A DNA stretch of 64,000 nt, taken from Collimonas humicola (GTDB lineage: Bacteria; Pseudomonadota; Gammaproteobacteria; Burkholderiales; Burkholderiaceae_D). The stretch is from NCBI RefSeq assembly GCF_018304945.1, contig NZ_JAGQEE010000006.1, positions 1 to 64,000 on the forward strand, given 5' to 3'. The position numbers and the translations under genes are program-made. The notes under the pieces were generated by a model, which saw only the letters and a list, made by a program, of their open reading frames with translations, made no database searches and was not told the DNA's origin. Every line of letters begins with the position of its first letter. The stretch's first letter is position 1. Positions 55,687-64,000 of this stretch are shown here, piece by piece.

Positions 55687-57408
55687 TTAATTGGCGGTGC
55701 GCTGGTAGAGGCGGAAACGTTCATCCCTGTCGGAGGGCCGGCGGCCGGTCCACAGCAGTTTCCAGTTGCCCTTGAACTCGCGCCAGATCGCATCGTCGGA
55801 CTTGACCGAGATATTGTCCTGGTAGAGCAGGAAATCGCAGTGCGGCTGACCGTATTCGCCGAATGGGATGTCGCCGAAATAGGCGAACGATGCGCGCTGC
55901 GCCGGGCCGACGTTGGTGTCGACGCACTGCTTGACGGTCGGCAGATGCTGGTCGATCTGCGCGGCGACGCCGGCATAGCTCTTGCTGTAATTGATCCACG
56001 GTAGCCACAATGTAGTGAGCAGCAGCCAGCACAGGATCACGCCGCCGGACGACAGCACCACGGCGCGCCACAGTACCGAGGGGCGGCGCGACAGGCGCCA
56101 GTTCACCAGCAAAATCCAGAATACCGAACCGAGGATGGCGATCGCCAGCGCTATCAGGTTGAACTCAGGCTTGAAGCCGGGCGCCAGCTTGTAGACGTTC
56201 TTGGCGAGCTGCGCCGGCCAGCCGCTTTCCTTGGCGATCCAGGCCAGCCAGATGAAGGCGGCGCAGGCGGTCAGGGTCATCACCGAGAACCAGTCGACAG
56301 CATTGATGGCGCCGCGCTTCATGGTCGGCAGGCCGAAGGCGGCCAGGATCACCAGTGCCGGCAGCAAGGGCAGCAAGATGCCTTCTTCCGGATGCGGATT
56401 GAGCAGCAGCACTATCGTCAGGCTGATGAAAAATGCCAGCGGCAAGGCGATATGCAGCGTCGAACGCTGTTCGCGCCAGGCGTATACGGCCCAGCCGGCG
56501 AACGGCCAGGCCGGCCAGGCAAACCAGATGCCGTATTTAAAGTAATACGACAGGGCGGTCCAGGTCGGCCAGCTCAGTTGCTGCAGATTGAACGCTTCCC
56601 AGGCGACGCTGCGGTCGACGCCGTGCGGCAGCAGGGCGCAGCTTGCCGCCAGCCAGATGCCGCCGACGAGCAGCGTCACCGGCAAGGTCACCAGCAGCAA
56701 GTCTTTGATGATCGCTTTTTCCCGTATCAGGGCCAGCGTCAGCAGTCCGCACAGCAGGGCAAGCGGCAGCACCCAGCCGCGCGTCAGGATCAGCAAGCCG
56801 AAGGCCAGGCCGAGCAAGGCGGCGCTACGGATATTGCGCGCTTCAAACAGGCGCACCGCGATATAGATGGAAAACGCTACCAGCGAAACCTGCAGGCTCT
56901 TGGCGGTGGCTTCGTGGCTATGCGATAGCAGGCCCAGGCAGCCCAGGTAGATCAGGAAAGCGCCGTCGGCCAGGGTCCGGCCGAAGTCGAGCGGTTCAGG
57001 CTGGCCGCCAAAGGCCAGCCGCAGCGGCTGCGCTTCGGTGCGCCGGCCCAGCAGGTAGGTGGCGTACCAGACCGAGAGCGACCCGACCAGAAAAAACGTC
57101 ACGGTGGAGAGGCGGGCCGCCAGCGGATCGCTGAGCAGCCAGCCGAACAGTTTGATGAACAGCGCGCCTATCCAGTAGGTCAGCGGGCTTTCAGCCGGCA
57201 TCGGCAAGCCGACGATGTTCGGCGCGAGCCAATCGGCCAGGCCGCCGTGGGCCATGGTCCAGGCGATGCCGAAACTGGAAGCATCTTCATTTTTCCAGGG
57301 ATCGCGCCCGATCAGGCCCGGCAGGATATACAACAATCCCAGTGCCCACAGCCCCCAGCGCGGCAGTGCGCTGGTGGCGGAAGCAGGGAGGCGGACGGGC
57401 TTCATCAC
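55687..57408 (-). CDS. GT39/ArnT-type membrane glycosyltransferase
   Basis: A 573-residue polytopic protein with about eleven hydrophobic segments. The first periplasmic loop holds RDPWKNEDASSF, the acidic motif of PMT/ArnT glycosyltransferases that use polyprenyl-phosphate sugars, followed by AESPLTYWIGALF. The C-terminal soluble part (about 460-573) has the aromatic/charged pattern of this family. It could glycosylate lipid A, a protein or a polysaccharide. Alternative start MKPV at residue 2. Sits 112 bases from tRNA-Leu. Confidence 0.82.
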   Translation of the reverse strand: MMKPVRLPASATSALPRWGLWALGLLYILPGLIGRDPWKNEDASSFGIAWTMAHGGLADWLAPNIVGLPMPAESPLTYWIGALFIKLFGWLLSDPLAARLSTVTFFLVGSLSVWYATYLLGRRTEAQPLRLAFGGQPEPLDFGRTLADGAFLIYLGCLGLLSHSHEATAKSLQVSLVAFSIYIAVRLFEARNIRSAALLGLAFGLLILTRGWVLPLALLCGLLTLALIREKAIIKDLLLVTLPVTLLVGGIWLAASCALLPHGVDRSVAWEAFNLQQLSWPTWTALSYYFKYGIWFAWPAWPFAGWAVYAWREQRSTLHIALPLAFFISLTIVLLLNPHPEEGILLPLLPALVILAAFGLPTMKRGAINAVDWFSVMTLTACAAFIWLAWIAKESGWPAQLAKNVYKLAPGFKPEFNLIALAIAILGSVFWILLVNWRLSRRPSVLWRAVVLSSGGVILCWLLLTTLWLPWINYSKSYAGVAAQIDQHLPTVKQCVDTNVGPAQRASFAYFGDIPFGEYGQPHCDFLLYQDNISVKSDDAIWREFKGNWKLLWTGRRPSDRDERFRLYQRTAN

Positions 57409-57582
57409 AATGGTGTTTGATCAATGTTGAATTGCTGGGTATTGTGCCGGATAGCAGGGTACTTCGCTATTGCTGAGAGTAATTTTTGTTCTTGATGTTC
57501 TCAAGCGTACATACAATTATTTACTATTTATCAAAGCGTTAGCTGTTGCAGGGGACAGCCGTCGCGAATCCTGATAAATAAA

Positions 57583-57607
57583 AAAAGGCAGCCGCAGCTG
57601 CCTTTTT
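57583..57607. terminator. Rho-independent terminator of rpmE2
   Basis: GGCAGC and GCTGCC form a tight stem with a four-base loop, with an A-run on the left and a T-run on the right, so it can act in both directions. It follows rpmE2 by 15 bases on the minus strand. Confidence 0.92.
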
Positions 57608-57622
57608 GAACAAACGGTCGAA

Positions 57623-57892
57623 TTATTGATTCGCGATCGCTGTTTTGGAACCGACAGTACCGAATTTCTTGCGGAACTTGTCAACGCGGCCGGCGGTGTC
57701 GACGATCTTGTGCTGACCGGTGTAGAACGGATGCGATTCCGAGGAAACTTCAATCTTCACCAGAGGGTATTCTTTACCTTCGTGGGTGATGTTTTCGCGA
57801 GTCTGGATGGTCGAACGTGTGATGAACTTGAAATCGTTCGACACGTCGTGGAACAGAACTTCGCGGTAATTTGGGTGAATGCCGTCTTTCAT
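57623..57892 (-). CDS. rpmE2: Ribosomal protein bL31, zinc-independent type B
   Basis: An 89-residue protein from the ATG at 57892: [19 protein letters not shown], then [24 protein letters not shown]. It lacks the CxxC zinc ribbon of the primary bL31 and has the 80-90 residue length of the type B paralogue. Type B is usually made under zinc limitation by Zur, though in many Burkholderiales it is the only L31. No Zur box could be seen. Confidence 0.95.
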   Translation of the reverse strand: MKDGIHPNYREVLFHDVSNDFKFITRSTIQTRENITHEGKEYPLVKIEVSSESHPFYTGQHKIVDTAGRVDKFRKKFGTVGSKTAIANQ

Positions 57893-58124
57893 AATTGCCT
57901 CAATTGAGTGGTAGCCAATCAATCACTTCGTCGGTCGTCTTGCTTCTTGACCCGATTGTCGATCACTTGCCGGGGGTGGAAAACCGCAAATTATACAATA
58001 AATCCCGCCGGGATTTGGAAAAAATGAATGAAATCAGTGCCTTGGGCATGTAAAACAGCAGCGCTTCCTTCGCTTCCCGTGCTGTGGGAACCCCGGGCGG
58101 ACAAAGCGTCCACCCTCGTCAGAC
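57893..58124. other. Intergenic region upstream of rpmE2
   Basis: About 230 bases with no gene. The segment next to rpmE2 (57985-58030) is AT-rich and probably contains its promoter. The rest is G+C-rich with short imperfect inverted repeats after the MFS stop, such as GGACAAAGCGTCC near 58098-58110. Confidence 0.5.
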
Positions 58125-59417
58125 CTAGGCTTTGACCGCGACAGGCGTTTGATTGCCGCTTTTACGATACAAATACAATGTTGCAATCAAGCCACATATT
58201 GCCGCTGCGGTCATCCACATGCCCGGCGCGCCCTTGTCGCCGGTGTATTCGATCAGGCCGGTAGCGATGGCCGGGGTGAAACCGCCGAAAATGGCCGTCG
58301 CCAGGCTATACGCCAGCGAAAAGCCGACGGTGCGCACTTCGACCGGCATGATTTCAGTCAGGGCCACTACCATCGCGCCGTTATAGCTGGCGTACAGGAA
58401 GGACAGCCACAGCTCGACCATCAGCATCTTCTGGAAAGTCGGATCGGCCACCAGCCACGACATGGCCGGATAAGCGGTCAGGATGGTGAGGACGGTAAAC
58501 AGGATCAGCAGCGGCTTGCGGCCGATGCGGTCGGACAGCGCGCCCATCACCGGCAGCCAGATGAAGTTTGAAATGCCGATGCAAAAGGTCACCAGCAAGG
58601 CATCGGTGGTGCTCAGGTGCAGCACGCTCTTGCCGAAGGTCGGCGTGTAGACGGTAATCAGGTAGAAAGACACGGTCGTCATCGAGACCAGCATCATGCC
58701 GGCAATCACCAGGCCCCAGTTATCCACCATCGAACGCAGGATTTCGCGTACCGGCGGTTTGTGCTTGCGCGCCATGAATTCCTCGGTCTCCTGCAGCGAG
58801 CGGCGAATCACGAACAGCACCGGCACGATCAGGCAGCCGATGAAGAACGGCACGCGCCAGCCCCAGTCCGCGATCTGCGCCGGCTGCAGCCACACTTGCA
58901 GGCCGAAGCCGAGCGCCGCGGCGACGATGATCGCCACCTGCTGGCTGGCGGACTGCCAGCTGACATAGAAACCCTTGTTGCCCGGCGTCGCCATTTCCGA
59001 CAGATAGACCGAGACGCCGCCCAGTTCCACTCCGGCCGAAAAGCCTTGCAGCAGGCGCCCGATCAAGACCAGGAACGGCGCCGCATAGCCGATGGTGGCG
59101 TAGCCCGGCACGAAAGCAATCAGCATGGTGCCGAGCGCCATCAGCGCCAGCGTCGTGATCAAGCCTTTGCGGCGGCCCACCCGGTCGACATAAGCGCCGA
59201 GGATGATCGCGCCCAGCGGCCGCATCAGGAAACCGGCGCCGAAGGTCATGAAGGTCAGCATCAGCGAGGCAAACTCGTCGCCGGCCGGGAAAAATGTCTT
59301 GGAGATGTAGGTCGCGTAAAAACCGAACAGGAAGAAATCGAACATCTCCATGAAGTTACCGCTGGTAACCCGCAGAACTGTGCCGAATTTCGATTGGCTG
59401 GATTGTGTAGTCGCCAT
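58125..59417 (-). CDS. MFS transporter, metabolite:H+ symporter (MHS) family
   Basis: A 430-residue 12-helix transporter, taken from the ATG at 59417 ([10 protein letters not shown]); an ATG 39 bases earlier adds a basic stretch. Motif [14 protein letters not shown] between helices 2 and 3 is the MFS signature, and [20 protein letters not shown] with [15 protein letters not shown] matches the MHS (citrate/alpha-ketoglutarate/proline) subfamily. It is likely a carboxylate symporter, resembling citrate and tricarballylate carriers. No catabolic genes are adjacent to fix the substrate. Confidence 0.85.
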   Translation of the reverse strand: MATTQSSQSKFGTVLRVTSGNFMEMFDFFLFGFYATYISKTFFPAGDEFASLMLTFMTFGAGFLMRPLGAIILGAYVDRVGRRKGLITTLALMALGTMLIAFVPGYATIGYAAPFLVLIGRLLQGFSAGVELGGVSVYLSEMATPGNKGFYVSWQSASQQVAIIVAAALGFGLQVWLQPAQIADWGWRVPFFIGCLIVPVLFVIRRSLQETEEFMARKHKPPVREILRSMVDNWGLVIAGMMLVSMTTVSFYLITVYTPTFGKSVLHLSTTDALLVTFCIGISNFIWLPVMGALSDRIGRKPLLILFTVLTILTAYPAMSWLVADPTFQKMLMVELWLSFLYASYNGAMVVALTEIMPVEVRTVGFSLAYSLATAIFGGFTPAIATGLIEYTGDKGAPGMWMTAAAICGLIATLYLYRKSGNQTPVAVKA

Positions 59418-59581
59418 GATGTGCTTGCGAAAAAAGGAGGTTCGCAAGGATAGCATTTAACCGGAAGGCTTGTTTTGACTATGTAGGATGATTCTGTAGG
59501 TATCTGTTGCTTAAAAACACTATTTGCATCGATTGACTGCCGCTTCAGAGGAAGAGTGCGCTGCCGCCGTTTCGCAACGCG

Positions 59582-59616
59582 AAAAAAAATCCGGCGTGCT
59601 TGCGCAGGCCAGATTT
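59582..59616. terminator. Hairpin with T-run downstream of rho
   Basis: On the minus strand AATCTGGC and GCCGGATT pair with a wobble, followed by eight T's; the plus-strand reading also has A/T flanks. A second stem, TTCCGGTT/AACCGGAA (59624-59652), stands just before it. Together they likely end the rho transcript. Confidence 0.75.
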
Positions 59617-59664
59617 TTCGGGCTTCCGGTTACAGCTGGCTGCAACCGGAACATTCAGCCTCGA

Positions 59665-60927
59665 TCAGCCGCCGCGTCGCATCATGTCGAAGAATTCGGC
59701 GTTGTTCTTGGTTGACTTCATCTTGTCGAGGATGAACTCCATCGCTTCGATTTCATCCATGCTGTACAGCAGCTTGCGCAGCACCCAGATTTTTTGCAGC
59801 TGGTCAGGCTTGATCAGCAATTCTTCGCGGCGGGTGCCGGACTTGTTCAGGTTGATCGATGGGTAAACGCGTTTCTCGGCGAGGCGGCGTTCCAGGTGCA
59901 CTTCCATGTTGCCGGTACCCTTGAATTCTTCGTAGATCACGTCATCCATGCGGCTGCCGGTTTCGATCAGGGCGGTAGCGATGATGGTCAGCGAACCGCC
60001 TTCTTCGATGTTGCGGGCGGCGCCGAAGAAACGTTTCGGACGTTGCAGCGCGTTGGCGTCGACACCACCTGTCAGCACCTTGCCGGAGGCAGGGATCACG
60101 GTGTTGTAGGCGCGCGCCAGGCGGGTGATCGAGTCCAGCAGGATCACCACGTCTTTTTTCATTTCCACCAAGCGCTTGGCTTTTTCCAGCACCATTTCGG
60201 CGACTTGTACGTGACGTGTGGCCGGTTCGTCGAAAGTGGATGCAACCACTTCGCCGCGCACCGAGCGCTGCATTTCGGTCACTTCTTCCGGACGTTCGTC
60301 GATCAGCAGGACGATCATCACGGTGTCGGGATGGTTGGTGGTGATCGCATGCGCAATGTGCTGCAGCATGACCGATTTACCGGATTTCGGCGACGCCACC
60401 AGCAGGCCGCGCTGGCCTTTGCCGATAGGTGCGATCATGTCGATGATGCGGCCGGTGATGTTTTCTTCGCCGCGCATGTCGCGTTCCAGCGGCAGCGGCT
60501 TGTTCGGGTGCAGCGGCGTCAGGTTTTCAAACAGGATGCGGTGCTTCGACGCTTCCGGCGATTCGCCGTTGACCTTGTCGACCTTGACCAGTGCGAAATA
60601 GCGTTCGCCGTCTTTCGGCGTGCGCACTTCACCTTCGATCGAATCGCCGGTATGCAGGTTGAAGCGGCGGATTTGCGAAGGCGAGATATAAATGTCGTCG
60701 GTGGACGCCATGTAGCTGGCGTCGGGCGAGCGCAGGAAGCCAAAGCCGTCGGGCAGGACTTCGAGGGCGCCATCGCCGAAAATCTGTTCTCCTGATTTCG
60801 CGCGCTTTTTCAGGATCGCGAACATCAGTTCTTGTTTGCGCAAACGCGCTGCGTTATCGATGTCCAGGCCGATTGCCATTTCTAGCAGGGCGGAGACGTG
60901 TAACGCCTTCAATTCAGATAAATGCAT
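59665..60927 (-). CDS. rho: Transcription termination factor Rho
   Basis: A 420-residue hexameric RNA helicase. I start at [16 protein letters not shown], the conserved Rho beginning. The cold-shock-like RNA-binding domain has [15 protein letters not shown] (about residue 58). Walker A is [12 protein letters not shown] (about 178), Walker [17 protein letters not shown] (about 260), and the Q- and R-loops follow. Length matches E. coli Rho. Essential in most relatives. Lies behind trxA, with an intervening hairpin. Confidence 0.98.
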   Translation of the reverse strand: MHLSELKALHVSALLEMAIGLDIDNAARLRKQELMFAILKKRAKSGEQIFGDGALEVLPDGFGFLRSPDASYMASTDDIYISPSQIRRFNLHTGDSIEGEVRTPKDGERYFALVKVDKVNGESPEASKHRILFENLTPLHPNKPLPLERDMRGEENITGRIIDMIAPIGKGQRGLLVASPKSGKSVMLQHIAHAITTNHPDTVMIVLLIDERPEEVTEMQRSVRGEVVASTFDEPATRHVQVAEMVLEKAKRLVEMKKDVVILLDSITRLARAYNTVIPASGKVLTGGVDANALQRPKRFFGAARNIEEGGSLTIIATALIETGSRMDDVIYEEFKGTGNMEVHLERRLAEKRVYPSINLNKSGTRREELLIKPDQLQKIWVLRKLLYSMDEIEAMEFILDKMKSTKNNAEFFDMMRRGG

Positions 60928-60999
60928 AGGTATGAGTGTCCCGGGATGGGAAATATTGGGTGGGGGAGGGAACTGCGTGGTGTAGTCAGTAAAACACAA

Positions 61000-61023
61000 G
61001 CGGCGATGCGGGCGCATCGCCGC
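61000..61023 (-). terminator. Strong hairpin between trxA and rho
   Basis: GCGGCGATGC and GCATCGCCGC form a perfect ten-base stem with a four-base loop, eight bases past the trxA stop. The T-run after it on the minus strand is poor (TTGTGTTTT). It may end most trxA transcripts or take part in control of rho. Confidence 0.7.
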
Positions 61024-61031
61024 GGTTCTTG

Positions 61032-61358
61032 TTATATGTTCGAATCAATGAATGCAGTCAGCTGGCCCTTGGCCAATGCGCCGACTTTTTGCGCGGCAGG
61101 AACGCCGTTCTTGAACAGGATCAGTGTCGGGATACCGCGGATGCCGTGCTTGGCCGGGACTGCCTGGTTGGAATCCACATCCAGCTTGACGATCTGCAGC
61201 TTGTCGCCGTATTCCTTGGCTACTTCTTCCAGGATAGGGGCGATCATCTTGCATGGACCGCACCACTCGGCCCAGAAATCGACCAGGACCGGTTTGTCGG
61301 ATTTGAGTACGTCTGCTTCAAAAGCTGCGTCGGATGTGTGTTTAATATGTTCGCTCAT
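61032..61358 (-). CDS. trxA: Thioredoxin 1
   Basis: A 108-residue protein of standard length with [15 protein letters not shown] around the active-site disulfide (residues about 33-36), the buried Asp of VLVDFWA, and the cis-proline in RGIPTLILF. It reduces protein disulfides and supplies ribonucleotide reductase and others. The trxA-rho order is conserved in many gamma- and betaproteobacteria. Confidence 0.98.
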   Translation of the reverse strand: MSEHIKHTSDAAFEADVLKSDKPVLVDFWAEWCGPCKMIAPILEEVAKEYGDKLQIVKLDVDSNQAVPAKHGIRGIPTLILFKNGVPAAQKVGALAKGQLTAFIDSNI

Positions 61359-61691
61359 GGTTTCCTCAGTGTGAGGGAAAAATAATCAATGTGTGCCAAG
61401 ACGACTTACCATTCCTGCTTGGTGGCTGCCTGCGGCGTTCCCTATTCTAGTGAATAAGTGGGGATGCCGTGCGCGAATTCAAGTTTCTGTGGGTGTGGTA
61501 AGAGGTATTGCGGCGGGATATTCACTAAATAATAACCGATTTTAATAAAAAGTGTGACGCATGATTTTATTTTGCAGCGATTTTTTGAGGGGCTCGCATA
61601 AAATGACAGGTAATTGTTGCAAAAAAGGGCCCCGCACCAGTGCGCCAGTTTTCGGGGCTGCCCGCATCGCCGCAACACTTCAGTGAGCCTC
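61359..61691. other. Divergent intergenic region between trxA and the nuclease gene
   Basis: About 330 bases with no credible gene. The central part (61490-61620) is AT-rich. A GCCCCG/CGGGGC pair encloses an 18-base loop (61630-61663), with a T-run when read on the minus strand; it might block antisense transcription from the nuclease gene. The trxA promoter should lie at the left end. Confidence 0.55.
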
Positions 61692-64000
61692 ATGTCCTTA
61701 AAGTCAATATTCATCGCGCCTTCCGCCAACTTCTGGCCTGCTGCAGCGAGCGCCCTGCTGGCGAGCTGCCGTGCGGGCGACGATGGCATGCGCGATTTTT
61801 CGCATTGGCGCGTCATCCTGCCGACCTTTGCCCATGCCCAGCAGCTGAAAGCCGCACTGAGCGCGCAGCTGGGCGGGACTTTCCTGCCGCCGCAATTCTT
61901 TACGCTGTCCGGTTTGCTGATGACCATGCCGCCGTTGCCGAATGTATTGCCGGCCAGCGAGCGCCTGATGCGGCTGTACGCAGAATTGCGCCAGCACGGC
62001 TGGCTGAAAAAATTATTTACCGCACGTCGCAATACCGATCTGCTGCCCTTGGCTCAAACCTTGTTAGCGCTATCAGATGAATTGACGCAGGCTATGCTGC
62101 CGTCGCTGCACGCGGGCGGCGATGGAGTCGATGGCAGCGATGGCGACGAGATCGCGCAACGCTGGCAGCATGCGTTGGAACAATTGTCGCCAGATGCGCG
62201 CAAGCTGCTGTCGGATGAAACCCAGCTGGTGTGGTCGATCTGGAAAAGCCAGCTGGATGCCGACGATGCGATCGCCGCCCGCTTCAGCCAAATGTTGCAG
62301 CTGGCCGAGAGCGCCAGCCAGCCCATGGTCTGGATCAGTTCGGTGGCGCCGGAACCGTTGGAGCAAGCCTTCCTCGATGCCTATGCGCGGCGACAGCAAG
62401 TATTGACGATCACGCTCGACTGGCGCGCTCCGGCCTTATTGCCGGTTTATGCGCTGGCTTGGCCGGAGATGGTGGAAGCCGCGGCCGGGCCGGGGGAACA
62501 TGCGACGCATGATTATGCGCTCTCCACTGAACTCGCATTGTGCGCAGCGCAGAGCGTCGAAGATGAGGCAGTGCAGGGTGCGCAAATGGTGATCGACTGG
62601 CTGCAGGCCGGCAAGAGCAATCTGGCGATCGTGGCGCAGGACCGGGTTGTGGCGCGGCGCATCCGCGCCTTGCTGGAGCGGGCGCAGATCCATGTGGCCG
62701 ATGAAACCGGCTGGAAGCTGTCGACCACCCGCGCCGCCTCAGCCATCTCGGCCTGGTTCGACGTGATTGCCGCGCGCGGCGAAACCACTGCCTTGCTCGA
62801 TTTGCTGAAGTCGCCGTTCGTTTTGAAGGCAGCGCCCACCGATCTGCTGCACGGCGAACAGGATGAGCAGGACAGCATTGCCAACAAATCGGCGCTGGTG
62901 ATGAAGATAGAACTGCTGCTGCGGCGCGCCAACGTGCTCGGAGAATGGCGTGCGGTAACCGGCGCGCTCAGCGCGGCGCCGGCCGAACAGAAGGCGGTGG
63001 CCTTGCTGGCGCAGCAGGCCGGCTTGTTCAGCGGCCGCAAGAATCTGCGCGACTGGATCGCCACCACTACTGCGGCGCTGGATACGCTGGGCATCAGCGC
63101 TGCTTTGAACGCTGATTCGGCAGGCCAGCAGATCCTGCAACTGCTGCAGAACATCGCGCCGCCGGGCAATGATCCGGGTCAAGATTATGCGGCGCTGTTT
63201 TCCTTTCCCGAATGGCGCGCGCTGGTCAACCTGCAACTCGACGACACCAGCTTCATCAGCGCCATCAACGACCGTCGGGTGGTGATGTTGCCGCTGAACG
63301 GCGCGCGCCTGCGCAGTTTCGATGCCGTGCTGATGGTCGGCGCGGACGCCGATCACCTGCCGTCGCAGCCGCAGGAAACACTGTTCTTCGCCAACACCGT
63401 ACGGCGCGAACTGGGCCTGGCGACACGCGAGAGCCGGCAGCGCCAGCAACTGCGCGACGTGGTCGAACTGCTGGCCATGAATCCGCAAGTGGTCCTGTCC
63501 TGGCAGGCGCACAAGGATGGCGAACCGAACCCGGTCAGTCCCTGGATCCAGCGCCTGCAGTTGGCGCTGGCGCGGGTTGCGGCGCCGGCATTGCCAGAGC
63601 TGCGGGCGGCGATTGCCGTGCAAAATTTGCAGCCGGCGCCATCGCGCATGCCGGCGCCGGCCGCCGCGCAATTGACGCCAGGCCGGCTGACCGCCAGCGC
63701 CTACAACAGTTTCATCGCATGTCCTTATCAGTTCTTTGCACGCCGCATGCTGGGCCTGGCCTCGCTTGACGAACTATCGGACCTGCCGGAGAAGCGCGAT
63801 TACGGCGGCTGGCTGCATGAGATCCTGGAGACCTACCACGAAGCCCTGCGGGACCAGCCGTTGCCGCTGCCGCAGCGCGAAGCCTTGCTGGCGGCCATAT
63901 CAAAAAAGCTGTTCGATGCCGTCATCAGCAAGAATGCGGCTGCGCTGGGTTATTACGCGCGTTGGCAAAAAGTGATCGCGCCGTATGTGGCCTGGGCGAA
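61692..64000 (+). CDS. PD-(D/E)XK nuclease / AddB-like protein, 3' end outside window
   Basis: The reading frame runs from the ATG at 61692 to the window end without a stop, giving at least 769 residues. The N-terminal part is a degenerate helicase-like region (VILPTFAHAQQL, later SNLAIVAQDRVVARRIRALLE and FDAVLMVGADADHLP). Near the window end LTASAYNSFIACPYQFFARRMLGL and DYGGWLHEILETYHEAL match the start of the RecB-like nuclease domain (PF12705), in which the Cys may bind an Fe-S cluster. In AddAB-type enzymes this subunit pairs with a UvrD-like helicase, which would be expected just downstream. Repair of double-strand breaks is the inferred role. Confidence 0.85.
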   Translation, partial: MSLKSIFIAPSANFWPAAASALLASCRAGDDGMRDFSHWRVILPTFAHAQQLKAALSAQLGGTFLPPQFFTLSGLLMTMPPLPNVLPASERLMRLYAELRQHGWLKKLFTARRNTDLLPLAQTLLALSDELTQAMLPSLHAGGDGVDGSDGDEIAQRWQHALEQLSPDARKLLSDETQLVWSIWKSQLDADDAIAARFSQMLQLAESASQPMVWISSVAPEPLEQAFLDAYARRQQVLTITLDWRAPALLPVYALAWPEMVEAAAGPGEHATHDYALSTELALCAAQSVEDEAVQGAQMVIDWLQAGKSNLAIVAQDRVVARRIRALLERAQIHVADETGWKLSTTRAASAISAWFDVIAARGETTALLDLLKSPFVLKAAPTDLLHGEQDEQDSIANKSALVMKIELLLRRANVLGEWRAVTGALSAAPAEQKAVALLAQQAGLFSGRKNLRDWIATTTAALDTLGISAALNADSAGQQILQLLQNIAPPGNDPGQDYAALFSFPEWRALVNLQLDDTSFISAINDRRVVMLPLNGARLRSFDAVLMVGADADHLPSQPQETLFFANTVRRELGLATRESRQRQQLRDVVELLAMNPQVVLSWQAHKDGEPNPVSPWIQRLQLALARVAAPALPELRAAIAVQNLQPAPSRMPAPAAAQLTPGRLTASAYNSFIACPYQFFARRMLGLASLDELSDLPEKRDYGGWLHEILETYHEALRDQPLPLPQREALLAAISKKLFDAVISKNAAALGYYARWQKVIAPYVAWA

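Overview
The window is a stretch of high-G+C proteobacterial chromosome. The gene content fits the Betaproteobacteria, order Burkholderiales, and probably an Oxalobacteraceae genus such as Collimonas. The reasons are DUF2968, DUF3613 and DUF4282 proteins, a Tad pilus locus, MaeB, the trxA-rho order, a type-B L31 protein and a chitin-type LPMO. The genus is inferred from recalled family distributions, not from a search.

Layout. 1-6.1 kb: the 3' part of a very large, AT-richer toxin/effector-like gene with a zincin motif, plus a small unknown ORF; it looks acquired. 6.4-9.1 kb: a cysteine desulfurase / degenerate metallo-beta-lactamase / rhodanese fusion, divergent from a DecR-like Lrp regulator. 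9.1-11.6 kb: a berberine-type FAD oxidase and an AA10 LPMO. 11.9-16.6 kb: a YkgJ-like protein, a YceB-like lipoprotein, two tandem UppP paralogues and RecQ. 16.6-18.7 kb: a rubredoxin reductase, rubredoxin (too short to be found by length filters) and rubredoxin-less rubrerythrin operon. 18.9-24 kb: maeB, an acyl-CoA synthetase and a 5'-nucleotidase. 24.3-27.9 kb: a repeat-rich lipoprotein behind a near-consensus sigma-54 promoter, followed by a TpsB/FhaC-type transporter. 28.4-42.3 kb: a complete Tad/Flp pilus locus ending in a sigma-54 activator. 42.6-48.2 kb: a DUF2968 protein, a LysE/Lrp divergent pair, a lamin-tail/metzincin lipoprotein with a small partner, and a truncated GNAT gene.

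48.2-53.6 kb is the most interesting part. An ECF sigma / anti-sigma pair is followed by cytochrome c, a Tat-exported metallophosphoesterase, a CuA-type cupredoxin, a double-CDGSH Fe-S protein and a His-rich membrane protein. A promoter-like motif, GGGAATAWW-N15-GTTATR or a close variant, recurs in front of both the sigma operon and the redox operon, with two more copies on the other strand. I read this as one small sigma regulon for an envelope redox system that I do not recognise from characterised literature.

53.7-64 kb is housekeeping: a GDPD lipoprotein, tRNA-Asn(GTT), tRNA-Leu(CAA), a GT39/ArnT-type glycosyltransferase, rpmE2, an MHS-type MFS transporter, rho, trxA, and the 5' part of a RecB/AddB-like nuclease running off the window. 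No CRISPR array, rRNA, complete insertion sequence or prophage was seen.
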